From: Candidatus Epulonipiscium viviparus
Lineage (GTDB): Bacteria > Bacillota > Clostridia > Lachnospirales > Cellulosilyticaceae
Assembly: GCF_030708075.1 (NCBI RefSeq)
Contig: NZ_CP117982.1
Coordinates: 2,075,513-2,139,512, forward strand
Direction: 5' to 3'
Length of the DNA stretch: 64,000 nucleotides
Shown: positions 52,992-61,615 of the stretch, piece by piece
Numbering within the stretch: position 1 is the stretch's first letter
Layout: each line of letters starts with the position of its first letter
The notes under the pieces: generated by a model
What the model saw: only the letters and a program-made list of their open reading frames with translations
The model's database searches: none
Told to the model about the DNA's origin: nothing
Position numbers and translations under genes: made by a program

Positions 52992-53029
52992 GTTACTTAG
53001 TATATAGTTTGTGCCTACTTTACAAGTAA
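52992..53029 (+). promoter_or_regulatory. Conserved upstream element, copy 2
   Basis: Second copy of the 38-base element (three substitutions relative to 52027-52064), about 70 bases before the second binding-protein gene. The flanking sequence differs, so the element itself seems to be under selection. Confidence 0.6.
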
Positions 53030-53099
53030 TATGATTCATAATATTATGATATACATATTTAGGATTAAGCAATCAAAATTATATATAAAGGAGATAAAT

Positions 53100-53930
53100 A
53101 TGAAAAAATTTATAACACGTGTATTATTTGGAGGAATTTTAGTTGCTGGGCTAACAGCATGCGGAGGAGTAGAAGAGTCTGATGATATCCTAAGAGTTGG
53201 AGTAGACTTAAAGTTTCCACCATTTTCGTATGTAGATGACAACGGAGATCCTGCTGGGTTTGAGATCGATGTGGCAGAGGCATTTGGAGAGTTTATTGGC
53301 AAAGAAGTAGAAATAGTGAACACAGACTTTGGCTTGCTATTGCCTGCATTAGAAACAGGAGACGTAGACATTTTGATTGCAGATATGGGCAAAACTGACG
53401 AGCGTGCGCAGAAGGCAGATTTTTCCGATCCGTATAGATATACATATACGCTAGCATTAGTGAATAAAGATTTTGCGCAAGAGAATGAGATAACTAATGA
53501 TATGCCAGAAGACGAGTTTTTTTCTATAGAAGGGGCAAAGTTTATAGGTTTGGCAGGAACGAAAGGAGTATATTACCCTCAAGGTAAGGGTGTCGCGGTA
53601 ACAGAAGTGACAGAAATTGGACCAGGGTTAATAGAAGTATCAAACGGTCAAAGCGATATTTTAATCGCATCTAACGAGGTGTTCTCATTCCAAGCTGCAG
53701 ATCCAGAAAATACAGTGGTCTATTCGGGCATCAAAAATCAAGATGCTTCAAACTTTGCGGTACGATTGGGAGATACCGAAATGCTAGATCTTGCAAATAA
53801 ATTTATTGCATCTATGTACGAAGAAGATGGATTATACGATCAATTAGCGCCTAAGTATGACCCAATCGTTGCTGAGTTTCTGAAAAATCCTGAGCTTGGA
53901 CTTGACTTTATTGTAAATCCTGTAAAATAA
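53100..53930 (+). CDS. Amino-acid ABC transporter substrate-binding lipoprotein (copy 2)
   Basis: 276-residue paralogue of the preceding lipoprotein, with a cleaner lipobox LTAC (Cys21) and the same binding-domain signatures (LRVGVDLKFPPFSY, ADMGKTDERAQKADFSDPY). Differences cluster in ligand-contact loops (YTLALVNKDF versus YRLGVINKDF), so the two may differ in amino-acid preference (inference). The ATG at 53100 follows AAAGGAG; longer in-frame ATGs upstream lack a ribosome site. It ends 11 bases before the convergent hemerythrin gene. Confidence 0.88.
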   Translation: MKKFITRVLFGGILVAGLTACGGVEESDDILRVGVDLKFPPFSYVDDNGDPAGFEIDVAEAFGEFIGKEVEIVNTDFGLLLPALETGDVDILIADMGKTDERAQKADFSDPYRYTYTLALVNKDFAQENEITNDMPEDEFFSIEGAKFIGLAGTKGVYYPQGKGVAVTEVTEIGPGLIEVSNGQSDILIASNEVFSFQAADPENTVVYSGIKNQDASNFAVRLGDTEMLDLANKFIASMYEEDGLYDQLAPKYDPIVAEFLKNPELGLDFIVNPVK

Positions 53931-53941
53931 GGCTATAAATT

Positions 53942-54346
53942 TTAATGTGATTTGGTAATTTCTTTGGCCATATATTTATCTACTTTTAGTATATGGTTTG
54001 TGAGCCAATCAATTAAAAATACTAAAATTTCACGAATTACGTCATCATCTTGTTGGATGTCTAATTTGTGAAGTATACCTTCGATTGATTCAATAAATTC
54101 ATCATGCAAAACTTTGTGAGAAAGCAATTTAGAATAGTTAGCTTGCATCATTAATTTTTCTTCGGTTTGAAAGTGAAATAATGTATAATTTTTTAACTTA
54201 GTTAATACTGTAAGAATTTGATCATGTTTATCATCCATATTTTGATTTAGTAATGCTGCAGAATCGCGAGCAATATCAAATAGTATCTTATGTTGATTAT
54301 CTATTGCAATAATGTCAACGTTATAACTTTCTGACCAATTAACCAT
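53942..54346 (-). CDS. Bacteriohemerythrin
   Basis: 134-residue four-helix oxygen- or nitric-oxide-binding diiron protein. All seven ligands are present: His19 (IDNQH), His58 and Glu62 (HFQTEE), His77, His81, His118 and Asp123 (NHILKVD). In anaerobes such proteins are thought to sense or scavenge O2. It is transcribed opposite to, and lies between, the binding-protein pair and the amino-acid permease. RBS AAGGGG. Confidence 0.92.
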   Translation of the reverse strand: MVNWSESYNVDIIAIDNQHKILFDIARDSAALLNQNMDDKHDQILTVLTKLKNYTLFHFQTEEKLMMQANYSKLLSHKVLHDEFIESIEGILHKLDIQQDDDVIREILVFLIDWLTNHILKVDKYMAKEITKSH

Positions 54347-54450
54347 AGTTTTTCAACCCCTTTTCAAAGTTTAAAATCTAGTTAATTTTATAGCACTGAA
54401 TTAAAAATGTCAAGATTATTTTATAGATTGATAAATAGATAGGAGAATAT

Positions 54451-55188
54451 ATGAATAAAAAAAAAATACGATTGCAATATGGAGTGGTGATATTCTCTTT
54501 TGTAACTATAATATTTTTGGCAATAAGGTTTACGATTGCCAATCCGAAATATGAATTGATTTTAACCAACCACAAATTGTTGACAGAAGCGTTTTTTAAT
54601 ACAATTTTATTGAGTCTTGTTACGTTGGCTGGAGCTCTTATATTGGGCTTTGTGTTATTTGCTATGATGCGATCAAAAATTACGTATGTAAAAGCAATAG
54701 CAGAAGTTTTTAGCGAGATAATAATGGGAACCCCATTGCTGGTGATGATATTTTTGGTGGTGTATCCGTTTGGGCAATTGGTAGGTAGTGACAACAAACT
54801 GCTATTGGGTGTAATTGCAATGATACTGTATAACAGCCCGTATGTGGCTAATGCATATGAAAGCACGGCGGCGGTGGTGACAGATGAGCAATATATTGTG
54901 ATGGATTTATATAATTTTAAGTGGTACGATAGATATCGATATGTAATTATTCCGCAAATGATCCGTCCGTTTATACCGTCATTAATTAACAATTTGTCTA
55001 GTGTAATAAAAGGTTCGGCATTGCTTAATATTATTTCTATTCCAGAGATTACATATATGACGACAGTAATATCAAGCAGAAACTATGCGTTTATTGAAGG
55101 GTACTATGTTATGTGGCTGCTGTATCTAATAGTGACGATACCGCTATCACTGATTGCAAAAATTATAGCAAGGAAGGTGTCGCAATGA
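54451..55188 (+). CDS. Amino-acid ABC transporter permease
   Basis: 245-residue permease of the HisMQ/GlnP family with about five membrane helices. TEAFFNTILLSLVTLAGALI (about 48-67) is the usual domain start, and the region near 142-175, ending in VIIPQMIRPFIPSLINNL, is the ATPase-docking loop, here quite divergent. It shares the ATGA overlap with the next ATPase gene, so translation is coupled. RBS AGGAGA. It probably partners the two binding proteins at 52139-53930. Confidence 0.88.
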   Translation: MNKKKIRLQYGVVIFSFVTIIFLAIRFTIANPKYELILTNHKLLTEAFFNTILLSLVTLAGALILGFVLFAMMRSKITYVKAIAEVFSEIIMGTPLLVMIFLVVYPFGQLVGSDNKLLLGVIAMILYNSPYVANAYESTAAVVTDEQYIVMDLYNFKWYDRYRYVIIPQMIRPFIPSLINNLSSVIKGSALLNIISIPEITYMTTVISSRNYAFIEGYYVMWLLYLIVTIPLSLIAKIIARKVSQ

Positions 55189-55895
55189 ACATAAAGATTA
55201 ATAACTTAACAAAGGTTTATGGTGTAAATACTATACTTGATGATATAAATCTAGATATTTCTGAAATAAACTCGATAGGAATAATTGGAGAATCTGGTTG
55301 CGGCAAATCCACATTACTGCGACTATTGAGCGGAATTGAAGAGCCAGAAAAAGGTAGTATAATGATCAACAACGTATCGCCTATTAGCCAGAAAATGGAG
55401 TTTCAACAAAAAATAGGAGTGGTCTTTCAGAAGCATAATCTGTTTCCGCATTTGTCGGTCCATGATAATATTGCGCTTATACTTCATAAGATTCAGAAGA
55501 TGGATAAGAAGAGTGCAGATGTTAAGATTGCATCGTTATTAAAGCAATTGAAAATCACTAATGAAGCCAAAAAAAAACCTAGCGAAATTTCTGGTGGGCA
55601 AGCACAAAGAGCATCGATAGCGAGAGCGTTATCAACAAATCCTTCACTTATATTTTTGGATGAGCCTACAGCGGCGCTAGATCCGCTTATGACCAACGAA
55701 GTGTTAAAGGCCATTACAGAACTCAAGAAAGATGGACGTCATTTTATATTTGTAACGCATGAAATGGAGTTTCTTAAAGACTTTGCAGATTACTTTATAT
55801 TTCTAAAAAATGGAAAAATAATTGAGCAAGGGCACAGGGCTTGTTTGGATGCGCCGACTACGCTAGAATTGAGGGAATTTCTGAAAATATACTGA
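55185..55895 (+). CDS. Amino-acid ABC transporter ATP-binding protein
   Basis: 236-residue ABC ATPase of the polar amino-acid class (GlnQ/HisP). Walker A GESGCGKST (about 35-43), signature ISGGQAQRASIARAL (about 132-146), Walker B LIFLDEPTAALDP and H-loop THEME. The start at 55185 overlaps the permease stop as ATGA and is preceded by GGAAGG; an earlier in-frame ATG at 55113 lies inside the permease and is rejected. Confidence 0.9.
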   Translation: MNIKINNLTKVYGVNTILDDINLDISEINSIGIIGESGCGKSTLLRLLSGIEEPEKGSIMINNVSPISQKMEFQQKIGVVFQKHNLFPHLSVHDNIALILHKIQKMDKKSADVKIASLLKQLKITNEAKKKPSEISGGQAQRASIARALSTNPSLIFLDEPTAALDPLMTNEVLKAITELKKDGRHFIFVTHEMEFLKDFADYFIFLKNGKIIEQGHRACLDAPTTLELREFLKIY

Positions 55896-55913
55896 TAATA
55901 AGGAGAATGGATT

Positions 55914-56588
55914 ATGAGATTGCAAGAGATATATGAAAAATTTGACAAGATAGGGTGTCTAACATTTGCAACGGTGGACGAAGACGGCTATCCAGAAACA
56001 AGAATTGCGCATCTTAGAGGATACGATGAGCAAGGAATCTATTTTATGACGATGTATACAAAGCCATTTTATAAACAATTAAAAGCCACAGGAAAATTAT
56101 CGATTTGCGGGCTTGCGGCACAGAGTAAAGTTGAAGAGTTAGAAGACGGTTCGCCAGTATTTGATCCAGGATATTTTGCTAGATTGACAGGCGATGTAAT
56201 AGAAGTAAGTGCAGAAGCGATAAAAGTAAAAGCGCAGCAGAACAAAATGTTTGAGTTTAGTGTCGCGGATCACGAAAAATATCCGACAATGGTAAACTTT
56301 TGTATTATGAAATTTAGAGGAGAAATCTTCAACTATGATTTTGAAAAAGTTGTAATGGATCATAAAGTGTTAAGAACACGATTTGCGTACAATGGATTCG
56401 ATGTTATAGAAGCAGGACTGAGCATCGGTAGCGGTTGCATCAGCTGCGGCAAATGTAAAAGAGAATGTAGCTTCGATGCCATATACCAAGATGAGAGACA
56501 ATATAAAATCGATGGCAGCCGTTGCGATGAGTGTGGCAGTTGCTTTTTGGTATGTCCAGCAAACGCCATTACTCACAAAGGCTGTTAA
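55914..56588 (+). CDS. Flavin-binding PNPOx-like protein fused to a 2[4Fe-4S] ferredoxin
   Basis: 224 residues. Residues 1-130 form a pyridoxamine-phosphate-oxidase-like split barrel (TFATVDEDGYPETRIAHLRG), a usual FMN site. The C-terminal 60 residues are a bacterial ferredoxin with CISCGKCKREC (about 175-185) and CDECGSCFLVCP (about 205-216), two four-cysteine clusters. It is probably an electron-transfer flavoprotein or nitroreductase-like redox partner; role unknown. It is 18 bases after the ABC ATPase with AAGGAG, perhaps in the same transcript. Confidence 0.82.
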   Translation: MRLQEIYEKFDKIGCLTFATVDEDGYPETRIAHLRGYDEQGIYFMTMYTKPFYKQLKATGKLSICGLAAQSKVEELEDGSPVFDPGYFARLTGDVIEVSAEAIKVKAQQNKMFEFSVADHEKYPTMVNFCIMKFRGEIFNYDFEKVVMDHKVLRTRFAYNGFDVIEAGLSIGSGCISCGKCKRECSFDAIYQDERQYKIDGSRCDECGSCFLVCPANAITHKGC

Positions 56589-56597
56589 AGATTGATA

Positions 56598-57473
56598 TTA
56601 GAAGATGGCATCTAGAGTTGGAATGGATTGGGCAGCGCCCTTGGTTGTAATAGCAATTGACGCGGCTTTGGCAGCAATTTCAAGAGCAGCTTGCGCACTG
56701 TCCTTTCTAGCTATAGATGCTACAAAATATCCTAAAAATGTATCTCCAGCGGCAGTTGTATCAACAACGTCTACTGCAAATATATCTTGTTCATATTCAG
56801 TATTCTGGTATTTGTATTTAGATCCCTGGGCACCTAATGTTAACACGATATGTGCATTTGGTAACATGTTTGATAGTCTATTTAATAAATTTGAATCGTC
56901 TTCGGTGGACAATATCTTCATCGCTTCTAGTTGATTTAAAATCAAGTAATCTACATATTTAAGAGGTAACTGACATATCGAATCATCAATAGGTGAAGGA
57001 TTAAATACAATTTTCATTTTCTTCTGATGCGCCAATTGCATTATATAAGCAAGATTGTTGATTTCATTTTGAATTACCAAAATATCGCCGAGTCCAAAAT
57101 GCTGAAATACATCTTCAACTTTATAATTTGAAATACATTTATTGGATCCTGCGTGTACAACTATACAATTTTCACCTTGTTTATTAAGCTGAATTATAGC
57201 ATGTCCGTCTGGAATATTAAGTTGCGAAATTAAATCTACGTTTACATTTGCTGCAGTCAATGCATCTAGTAGTATAGCGCCCTTTGCACCTATTATGCCC
57301 GCATGATAGACATCGGCACCTGCGCGACTTAATGCAATAGACTGATTCAAACCTTTGCCACCGCAAAATATTTCCAATTGAGTTGAGTTAATCGTTTCTC
57401 CGGGTTTAGTAAAGTCATCTACAGAATAAACATAATCAATATTAAGAGAACCAAAATTTAAAATTCGTGCCAT
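56598..57473 (-). CDS. PfkB-family carbohydrate kinase (ribokinase-like)
   Basis: 291-residue sugar kinase of the PfkB family. Signature 1 is GGKGLNQSIALSRAGADVYHAG (about 37-58), typical of ribokinase; signature 2 is DTTAAGDTFLGYFVA (about 240-254), whose Asp is the catalytic base, with the anion hole AAGD. It most likely phosphorylates ribose or a similar sugar. RBS AAAGGAAA before ATG 57473; it lies 18 bases downstream of valS and is probably co-transcribed. Confidence 0.85.
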   Translation of the reverse strand: MARILNFGSLNIDYVYSVDDFTKPGETINSTQLEIFCGGKGLNQSIALSRAGADVYHAGIIGAKGAILLDALTAANVNVDLISQLNIPDGHAIIQLNKQGENCIVVHAGSNKCISNYKVEDVFQHFGLGDILVIQNEINNLAYIMQLAHQKKMKIVFNPSPIDDSICQLPLKYVDYLILNQLEAMKILSTEDDSNLLNRLSNMLPNAHIVLTLGAQGSKYKYQNTEYEQDIFAVDVVDTTAAGDTFLGYFVASIARKDSAQAALEIAAKAASIAITTKGAAQSIPTLDAIF

Positions 57474-57491
57474 CGCTTTTTCCTTTCTATT

Positions 57492-60125
57492 CTATATATC
57501 AAGTTTGGCAATTCTAGCGCTAACTTCTACTAGCAATTGCTTATATTTGGCTTTTTTTAGCTTCTCCTCTTCTATAAGAGATGGGGGTGCCTTCTTGATA
57601 AATCCGGCATTGTCAAGCTTCTTATCAACACGAGCGATTTCGCTTTCATATTTATATTGCTCTTTAGTTAGCCGCTCGATTTCTTTTCTTATATCTACCA
57701 ATTCGCTAAGCGGAATATATATCGTCGCTCCAAGCACTATCACAGAAACAGCATCTTTTTCGATACTTGCAGTGTCCGCTTTTACTAGTACTTCGGCGGC
57801 AAATGCCAATGTTTTAAACACGATAGCTCCGTTGGTAAATATAGATCTAACTGCCGCATCATCGGAAACTACATATATTTTTGCCTTTTTAGACGGAGGA
57901 ACGTTCATTTCTGTACGTAAATTTCTCACCTGTCTAACAGCATTCTTGATAGTTTCGATTTCATTTTCTTCATCGACAAAGCTACGGTTGGCAATAAAGG
58001 TAGGCCAAGAAGAGATCATTATACTATTCTCAGTATTTTGAAGCCCCATAAATATTTCTTCTGTCACAAATGGTATAAATGGGTGCAACATTTTGAGAAT
58101 ATCGATCATTACAGTTTTAAGCGTATACAAAGCTGCGGGTCTTGTGAGATCATCGTTGTCGTATAGCCTCGGTTTAACCATTTCTATATACCAATCGCAA
58201 AACTCTTCCCAAGCAAAATCATAAACTTTGCCAACTGCCATTCCCAATTCGTATTTATCCAAATTTTCGGTCACAATTGTGGTTAAATTATTTGCTTTGG
58301 ATAAAATCCATTTGTCTGTGGTAGTAAGATTTTTGGGCATAGTACAGAGATCGATATCTTCATTTTCGCAATTCATGAGAATAAATCTTGTAGCATTCCA
58401 AAGTTTGTTTAAGAAATTTCTGTTGCCTTCCACTCTCTCAAAGTAGAATCTCATATCGTTTCCAGGTGCGTTTCCTGTTACTAACGTTAGCCTTAATGCA
58501 TCGGCGCCGTATTGTTTAATTACATCTAGCGGATCAATTCCATTGCCAAGAGATTTGCTCATTTTGCGACCTTCGCTATCACGAATTAACCCATGGATTA
58601 ATACGTCTTTAAACGGAACTTCTCCCATTTGTTCTATTCCAGAAAATACCATTCTAACTACCCAGAAGAATATTATATCGTATCCAGTAACCAACACGCT
58701 TGTAGGATAGAAATGCGCAAGTTCTGCAGTTGTTTCGGGCCAGCCTAAAGTTGAAAATGGCCATAATGCAGAGCTAAACCAGGTGTCGAGTGTGTCTTTA
58801 TCTTGTACAAATTCAGTGTGTCCACATTTGCATTGGCTAGGCTTTGTGCTAGAGACAATAACCTCGCCACATTTTTGGCAATAGTAAGCCGGGATTCTAT
58901 GTCCCCACCATAATTGTCTGGAGATGCACCAGTCGCGAATATTTTCTAGCCATCGCAAATATGTCTTGCCAAATCTCTCGGGAACAAAATTGAGCTCTCC
59001 AGATTTTAGCGCCTCTATTGCGGGCTCTGCCATGTCTTTCATTTTTACAAACCATTGCTCTTTTATCATGGGTTCGATTACGCAATTGCATCTGTCGTGG
59101 ATGCCTACGTTATGAACATGTGGTTCGATTTTGTCTAGCTGCCCTATTTTCTGTAGCGCATCGAGTATTGCTGTGCGTGCCTGAGCCAATGTCATTCCTA
59201 CAAATTGAGCAGCATTTTCATTCATAGTCCCGTCATCGTTTATAACGCATATTTCTGCTAAGCCATGGCGCTGACCTACTTCGAAGTCATTAGGGTCATG
59301 ATACGGAGTGATCTTAACAACTCCAGTTCCAAACTCCATATCTACGTATTCGTCGGCTATTACTGGAATTTCACGATTTACAAACGGTACCAAAACGGTT
59401 TTTCCAACCAGATGCGCATAGCGTTTGTCATTTGGATTAACGGCAATTGCTGTATCGCCTAACAAAGTTTCGGGTCTGGTGGTGGCGAAGCGTATTACTT
59501 CATCAGAGCCCACGATTTTATAGTTGAGGTGATAGAAATTGCCCTCTCTTTCTTCGTGAATAACCTCCGCATCAGAAATACTCGTCTTGCATACCGGGCA
59601 CCAGTTTATGATTCGAGAGCCTTTATAGATGTAGCCTTTTTCGTATAATTTGATAAACACTGCCTCTACTGCAGCAGAAAGCCCAGCATCCATTGTAAAG
59701 CGTTCTCTATCCCAATCACAAGAAGAGCCCAGCTTTCGCAGCTGCTGCGTGATCAGCCCGCCGTATTCATCTTTCCATTGCCAAGCACGTTTTAGAAATT
59801 CATCGCGGCCGAGGTCGTTTTTGTCGATGCCTTCTTCTTTGAGTTTGTTTACGATTTTAACTTCTGTGGCAATACTAGCATGGTCAGTTCCGGGCATCCA
59901 GAGCGTATTATATCCTTGCATTCTCTTATATCTGGTCAAAATATCTTGCAAAGTGTTATCTAGAGCATGCCCCATATGCAGCTGCCCTGTAATATTTGGT
60001 GGAGGCATCATAATTGTAAACGGCTTTTTCGATTTATCTACTTCTTGATGAAAATATCCCAGATTCTCCCATTTTTTATAAAGTCTTTCCTCTACTAAAG
60101 AGGGGTCATACGTTTTTTCTAGCAT
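57492..60125 (-). CDS. valS: Valyl-tRNA synthetase
   Basis: 877-residue class I synthetase charging tRNA-Val. HIGH-type motif HMGH at residues 50-53 (NITGQLHMGHALDN), KMSKS at 521-525 (GRKMSKSLGNGIDP), a CP1 editing domain (about 190-330) and a C-terminal coiled coil (about 810-877) typical of ValRS. The zinc-binding CX2C knuckles WCPVCK and YCQKCGE are present. RBS GAAGGGAA. No T-box leader was found upstream. Complete length. Confidence 0.96.
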   Translation of the reverse strand: MLEKTYDPSLVEERLYKKWENLGYFHQEVDKSKKPFTIMMPPPNITGQLHMGHALDNTLQDILTRYKRMQGYNTLWMPGTDHASIATEVKIVNKLKEEGIDKNDLGRDEFLKRAWQWKDEYGGLITQQLRKLGSSCDWDRERFTMDAGLSAAVEAVFIKLYEKGYIYKGSRIINWCPVCKTSISDAEVIHEEREGNFYHLNYKIVGSDEVIRFATTRPETLLGDTAIAVNPNDKRYAHLVGKTVLVPFVNREIPVIADEYVDMEFGTGVVKITPYHDPNDFEVGQRHGLAEICVINDDGTMNENAAQFVGMTLAQARTAILDALQKIGQLDKIEPHVHNVGIHDRCNCVIEPMIKEQWFVKMKDMAEPAIEALKSGELNFVPERFGKTYLRWLENIRDWCISRQLWWGHRIPAYYCQKCGEVIVSSTKPSQCKCGHTEFVQDKDTLDTWFSSALWPFSTLGWPETTAELAHFYPTSVLVTGYDIIFFWVVRMVFSGIEQMGEVPFKDVLIHGLIRDSEGRKMSKSLGNGIDPLDVIKQYGADALRLTLVTGNAPGNDMRFYFERVEGNRNFLNKLWNATRFILMNCENEDIDLCTMPKNLTTTDKWILSKANNLTTIVTENLDKYELGMAVGKVYDFAWEEFCDWYIEMVKPRLYDNDDLTRPAALYTLKTVMIDILKMLHPFIPFVTEEIFMGLQNTENSIMISSWPTFIANRSFVDEENEIETIKNAVRQVRNLRTEMNVPPSKKAKIYVVSDDAAVRSIFTNGAIVFKTLAFAAEVLVKADTASIEKDAVSVIVLGATIYIPLSELVDIRKEIERLTKEQYKYESEIARVDKKLDNAGFIKKAPPSLIEEEKLKKAKYKQLLVEVSARIAKLDI

Positions 60126-60179
60126 AATAATTTCCCTTCTAAATTTATCTTAGGTACGAGAATAACCCGTACCAGTATT

Positions 60180-60377
60180 TTATATAAGCAAGAACAAAAA
60201 TCCAATCGCCACCATAACAAATCCTGATAGTCGAACTGACAAAATTGCTCCACTAACCAATAATAAAAAGTCAGATCTATCTTTATCATCAATTTTAACT
60301 TTGCCTATAACAATTCGCTTAGCGCAGCAAAGTAGCATCAGACCTATTATGAACAACAAAAATCCTATTGGTTCGAT
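60180..60377 (-). CDS. Putative small membrane protein upstream of valS, non-standard start
   Basis: An uninterrupted 65-codon frame with two hydrophobic segments, IGFLLFIIGLMLLCC (about 4-18) and SGFVMVAIGFLFLLI (about 51-65), joined by a Lys/Asp-rich loop. A strong ribosome site GGGGGGAGG lies upstream, but the codon at the right distance is ATC; ATG occurs only at codon 14. A hairpin (GGTACG/CGTACC, 60153-60173) separates it from valS. The membrane-like composition and the site argue for a real gene, but the start and any function are uncertain. The rest of this 330-base gap shows nothing else. Confidence 0.4.
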   Translation of the reverse strand: MEPIGFLLFIIGLMLLCCAKRIVIGKVKIDDKDRSDFLLLVSGAILSVRLSGFVMVAIGFLFLLI

Positions 60378-60454
60378 AGTAATTCGCCTCCCCCCTCGTC
60401 ATAATGTGTAAAATACAATTTATTCTAGTTCAAAGTTGCAGTTTTGTCAATGCC

Positions 60455-61603
60455 TTACCATTCGCCCAAAGAATTATCATCTTGTGAACATACGGTTGGA
60501 TTTCGCCAATTGCCATCATAAATATGGTTTTGGAGCAGGTGCTCATCGATTTCAAATCCCAGGCCAGGTCTTGTTGGAACATCGATATATCCATCGTTAA
60601 TTTCAAACGGCTCCTTAAATAGTCCGACTCCCAGATCCAATTTATCAGGCAAGGTTGGGTGCTCCTGCGCTGTAAAATTTTCTATACATGTATCGATTTG
60701 CAAACTGGCTGCTAATGCCACAGGGCCCAACGGATTATGCGGTGCTACGTTTATATAGTAATTCGCGGCCATCGCAGCAATTTTAAATGTCTGAAGGATT
60801 CCGCCACAATGACATAGATCGGGTTGTACAATATTTATCGCTTGTTTTTCAATTAACTCTCTAAATCCAAATGTGGTAAAAATTCTTTCTCCCGCAGCAA
60901 TGGGAATTGTCGTCTTATCCGCAACTTTAACTAGCGCATCTACATTTTCTGGAAGCACCGGCTCTTCTATAAACATAGGATGAAACGGCTCGAGTTCTCG
61001 GCATAACACTGGCGCCATAGCAGGAGAAATTCTGCCGTGGAAGTCGATCGCGATGTCTAGATCATCTCCGGCAACTTCACGAACGTACGAGAATGTTCGA
61101 ATGTAATCTTTCACCATTTTCATAGAATCGATATGTCGTACAGGCACAAACATTCCCATCTTTACAGATTTAAAACCTTGCTCTTTGCGTCGAGCGACCC
61201 ACTGATCAATCTGATCTTTTTGAGGATGATCTATATTTGGCAGAAGGTGAGCGTACATCCTGATTTTATCGCGACATTTGCCACCCAATAATTGCCATAC
61301 AGGCACTCCCAAAAACTTTCCCTTAATATCCCAGAGCGCTTGCTCGATTCCGCTAATGGCGCTGCATATCACGGCACCTCCTCGATAAAAGCCGCGTCTA
61401 TACATAACGTTATAGAGATGCTCAATGTTCATAGGATCTTCGCCTAGCAAATACTCCTTGAAAACTCGAATGGCTTCGCCAACAACTGTAGCTCGTCCTT
61501 CTAATGTGGGCTCACCCCAGCCAACAATTCCTTCGTCTGTAGAAATTTTTACTAGCATCCACCTAGGTTTAATATAAAACACTTCTAGATTTATAATTTT
61601 CAT
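60455..61603 (-). CDS. dgoD: Galactonate dehydratase-like enolase-superfamily enzyme
   Basis: 382-residue mandelate-racemase/muconate-lactonizing-enzyme family protein. The best fit is D-galactonate dehydratase (DgoD): GGAVICSAISGIEQALWDIKGK (about 75-96), KSVKMG (about 147), metal ligands in IDFHGR (about 185), IEEPV (about 212) and GERIFT (about 238), the QPDLCHCGG (about 261) and catalytic APHNPLGPV (about 288). It dehydrates a sugar acid to a 2-keto-3-deoxy acid. 12 bases separate it from the GH63-like glycosidase gene; an acidic algal sugar pathway is plausible (inference). Confidence 0.8.
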   Translation of the reverse strand: MKIINLEVFYIKPRWMLVKISTDEGIVGWGEPTLEGRATVVGEAIRVFKEYLLGEDPMNIEHLYNVMYRRGFYRGGAVICSAISGIEQALWDIKGKFLGVPVWQLLGGKCRDKIRMYAHLLPNIDHPQKDQIDQWVARRKEQGFKSVKMGMFVPVRHIDSMKMVKDYIRTFSYVREVAGDDLDIAIDFHGRISPAMAPVLCRELEPFHPMFIEEPVLPENVDALVKVADKTTIPIAAGERIFTTFGFRELIEKQAINIVQPDLCHCGGILQTFKIAAMAANYYINVAPHNPLGPVALAASLQIDTCIENFTAQEHPTLPDKLDLGVGLFKEPFEINDGYIDVPTRPGLGFEIDEHLLQNHIYDGNWRNPTVCSQDDNSLGEW

Positions 61604-61615
61604 GGCAACCTCCGT

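Noticed and set aside
60126-60454. T-box riboswitch for valS
   Set aside because: No conserved T-box sequence or specifier-stem arrangement seen, and a membrane-type ORF occupies the leader.
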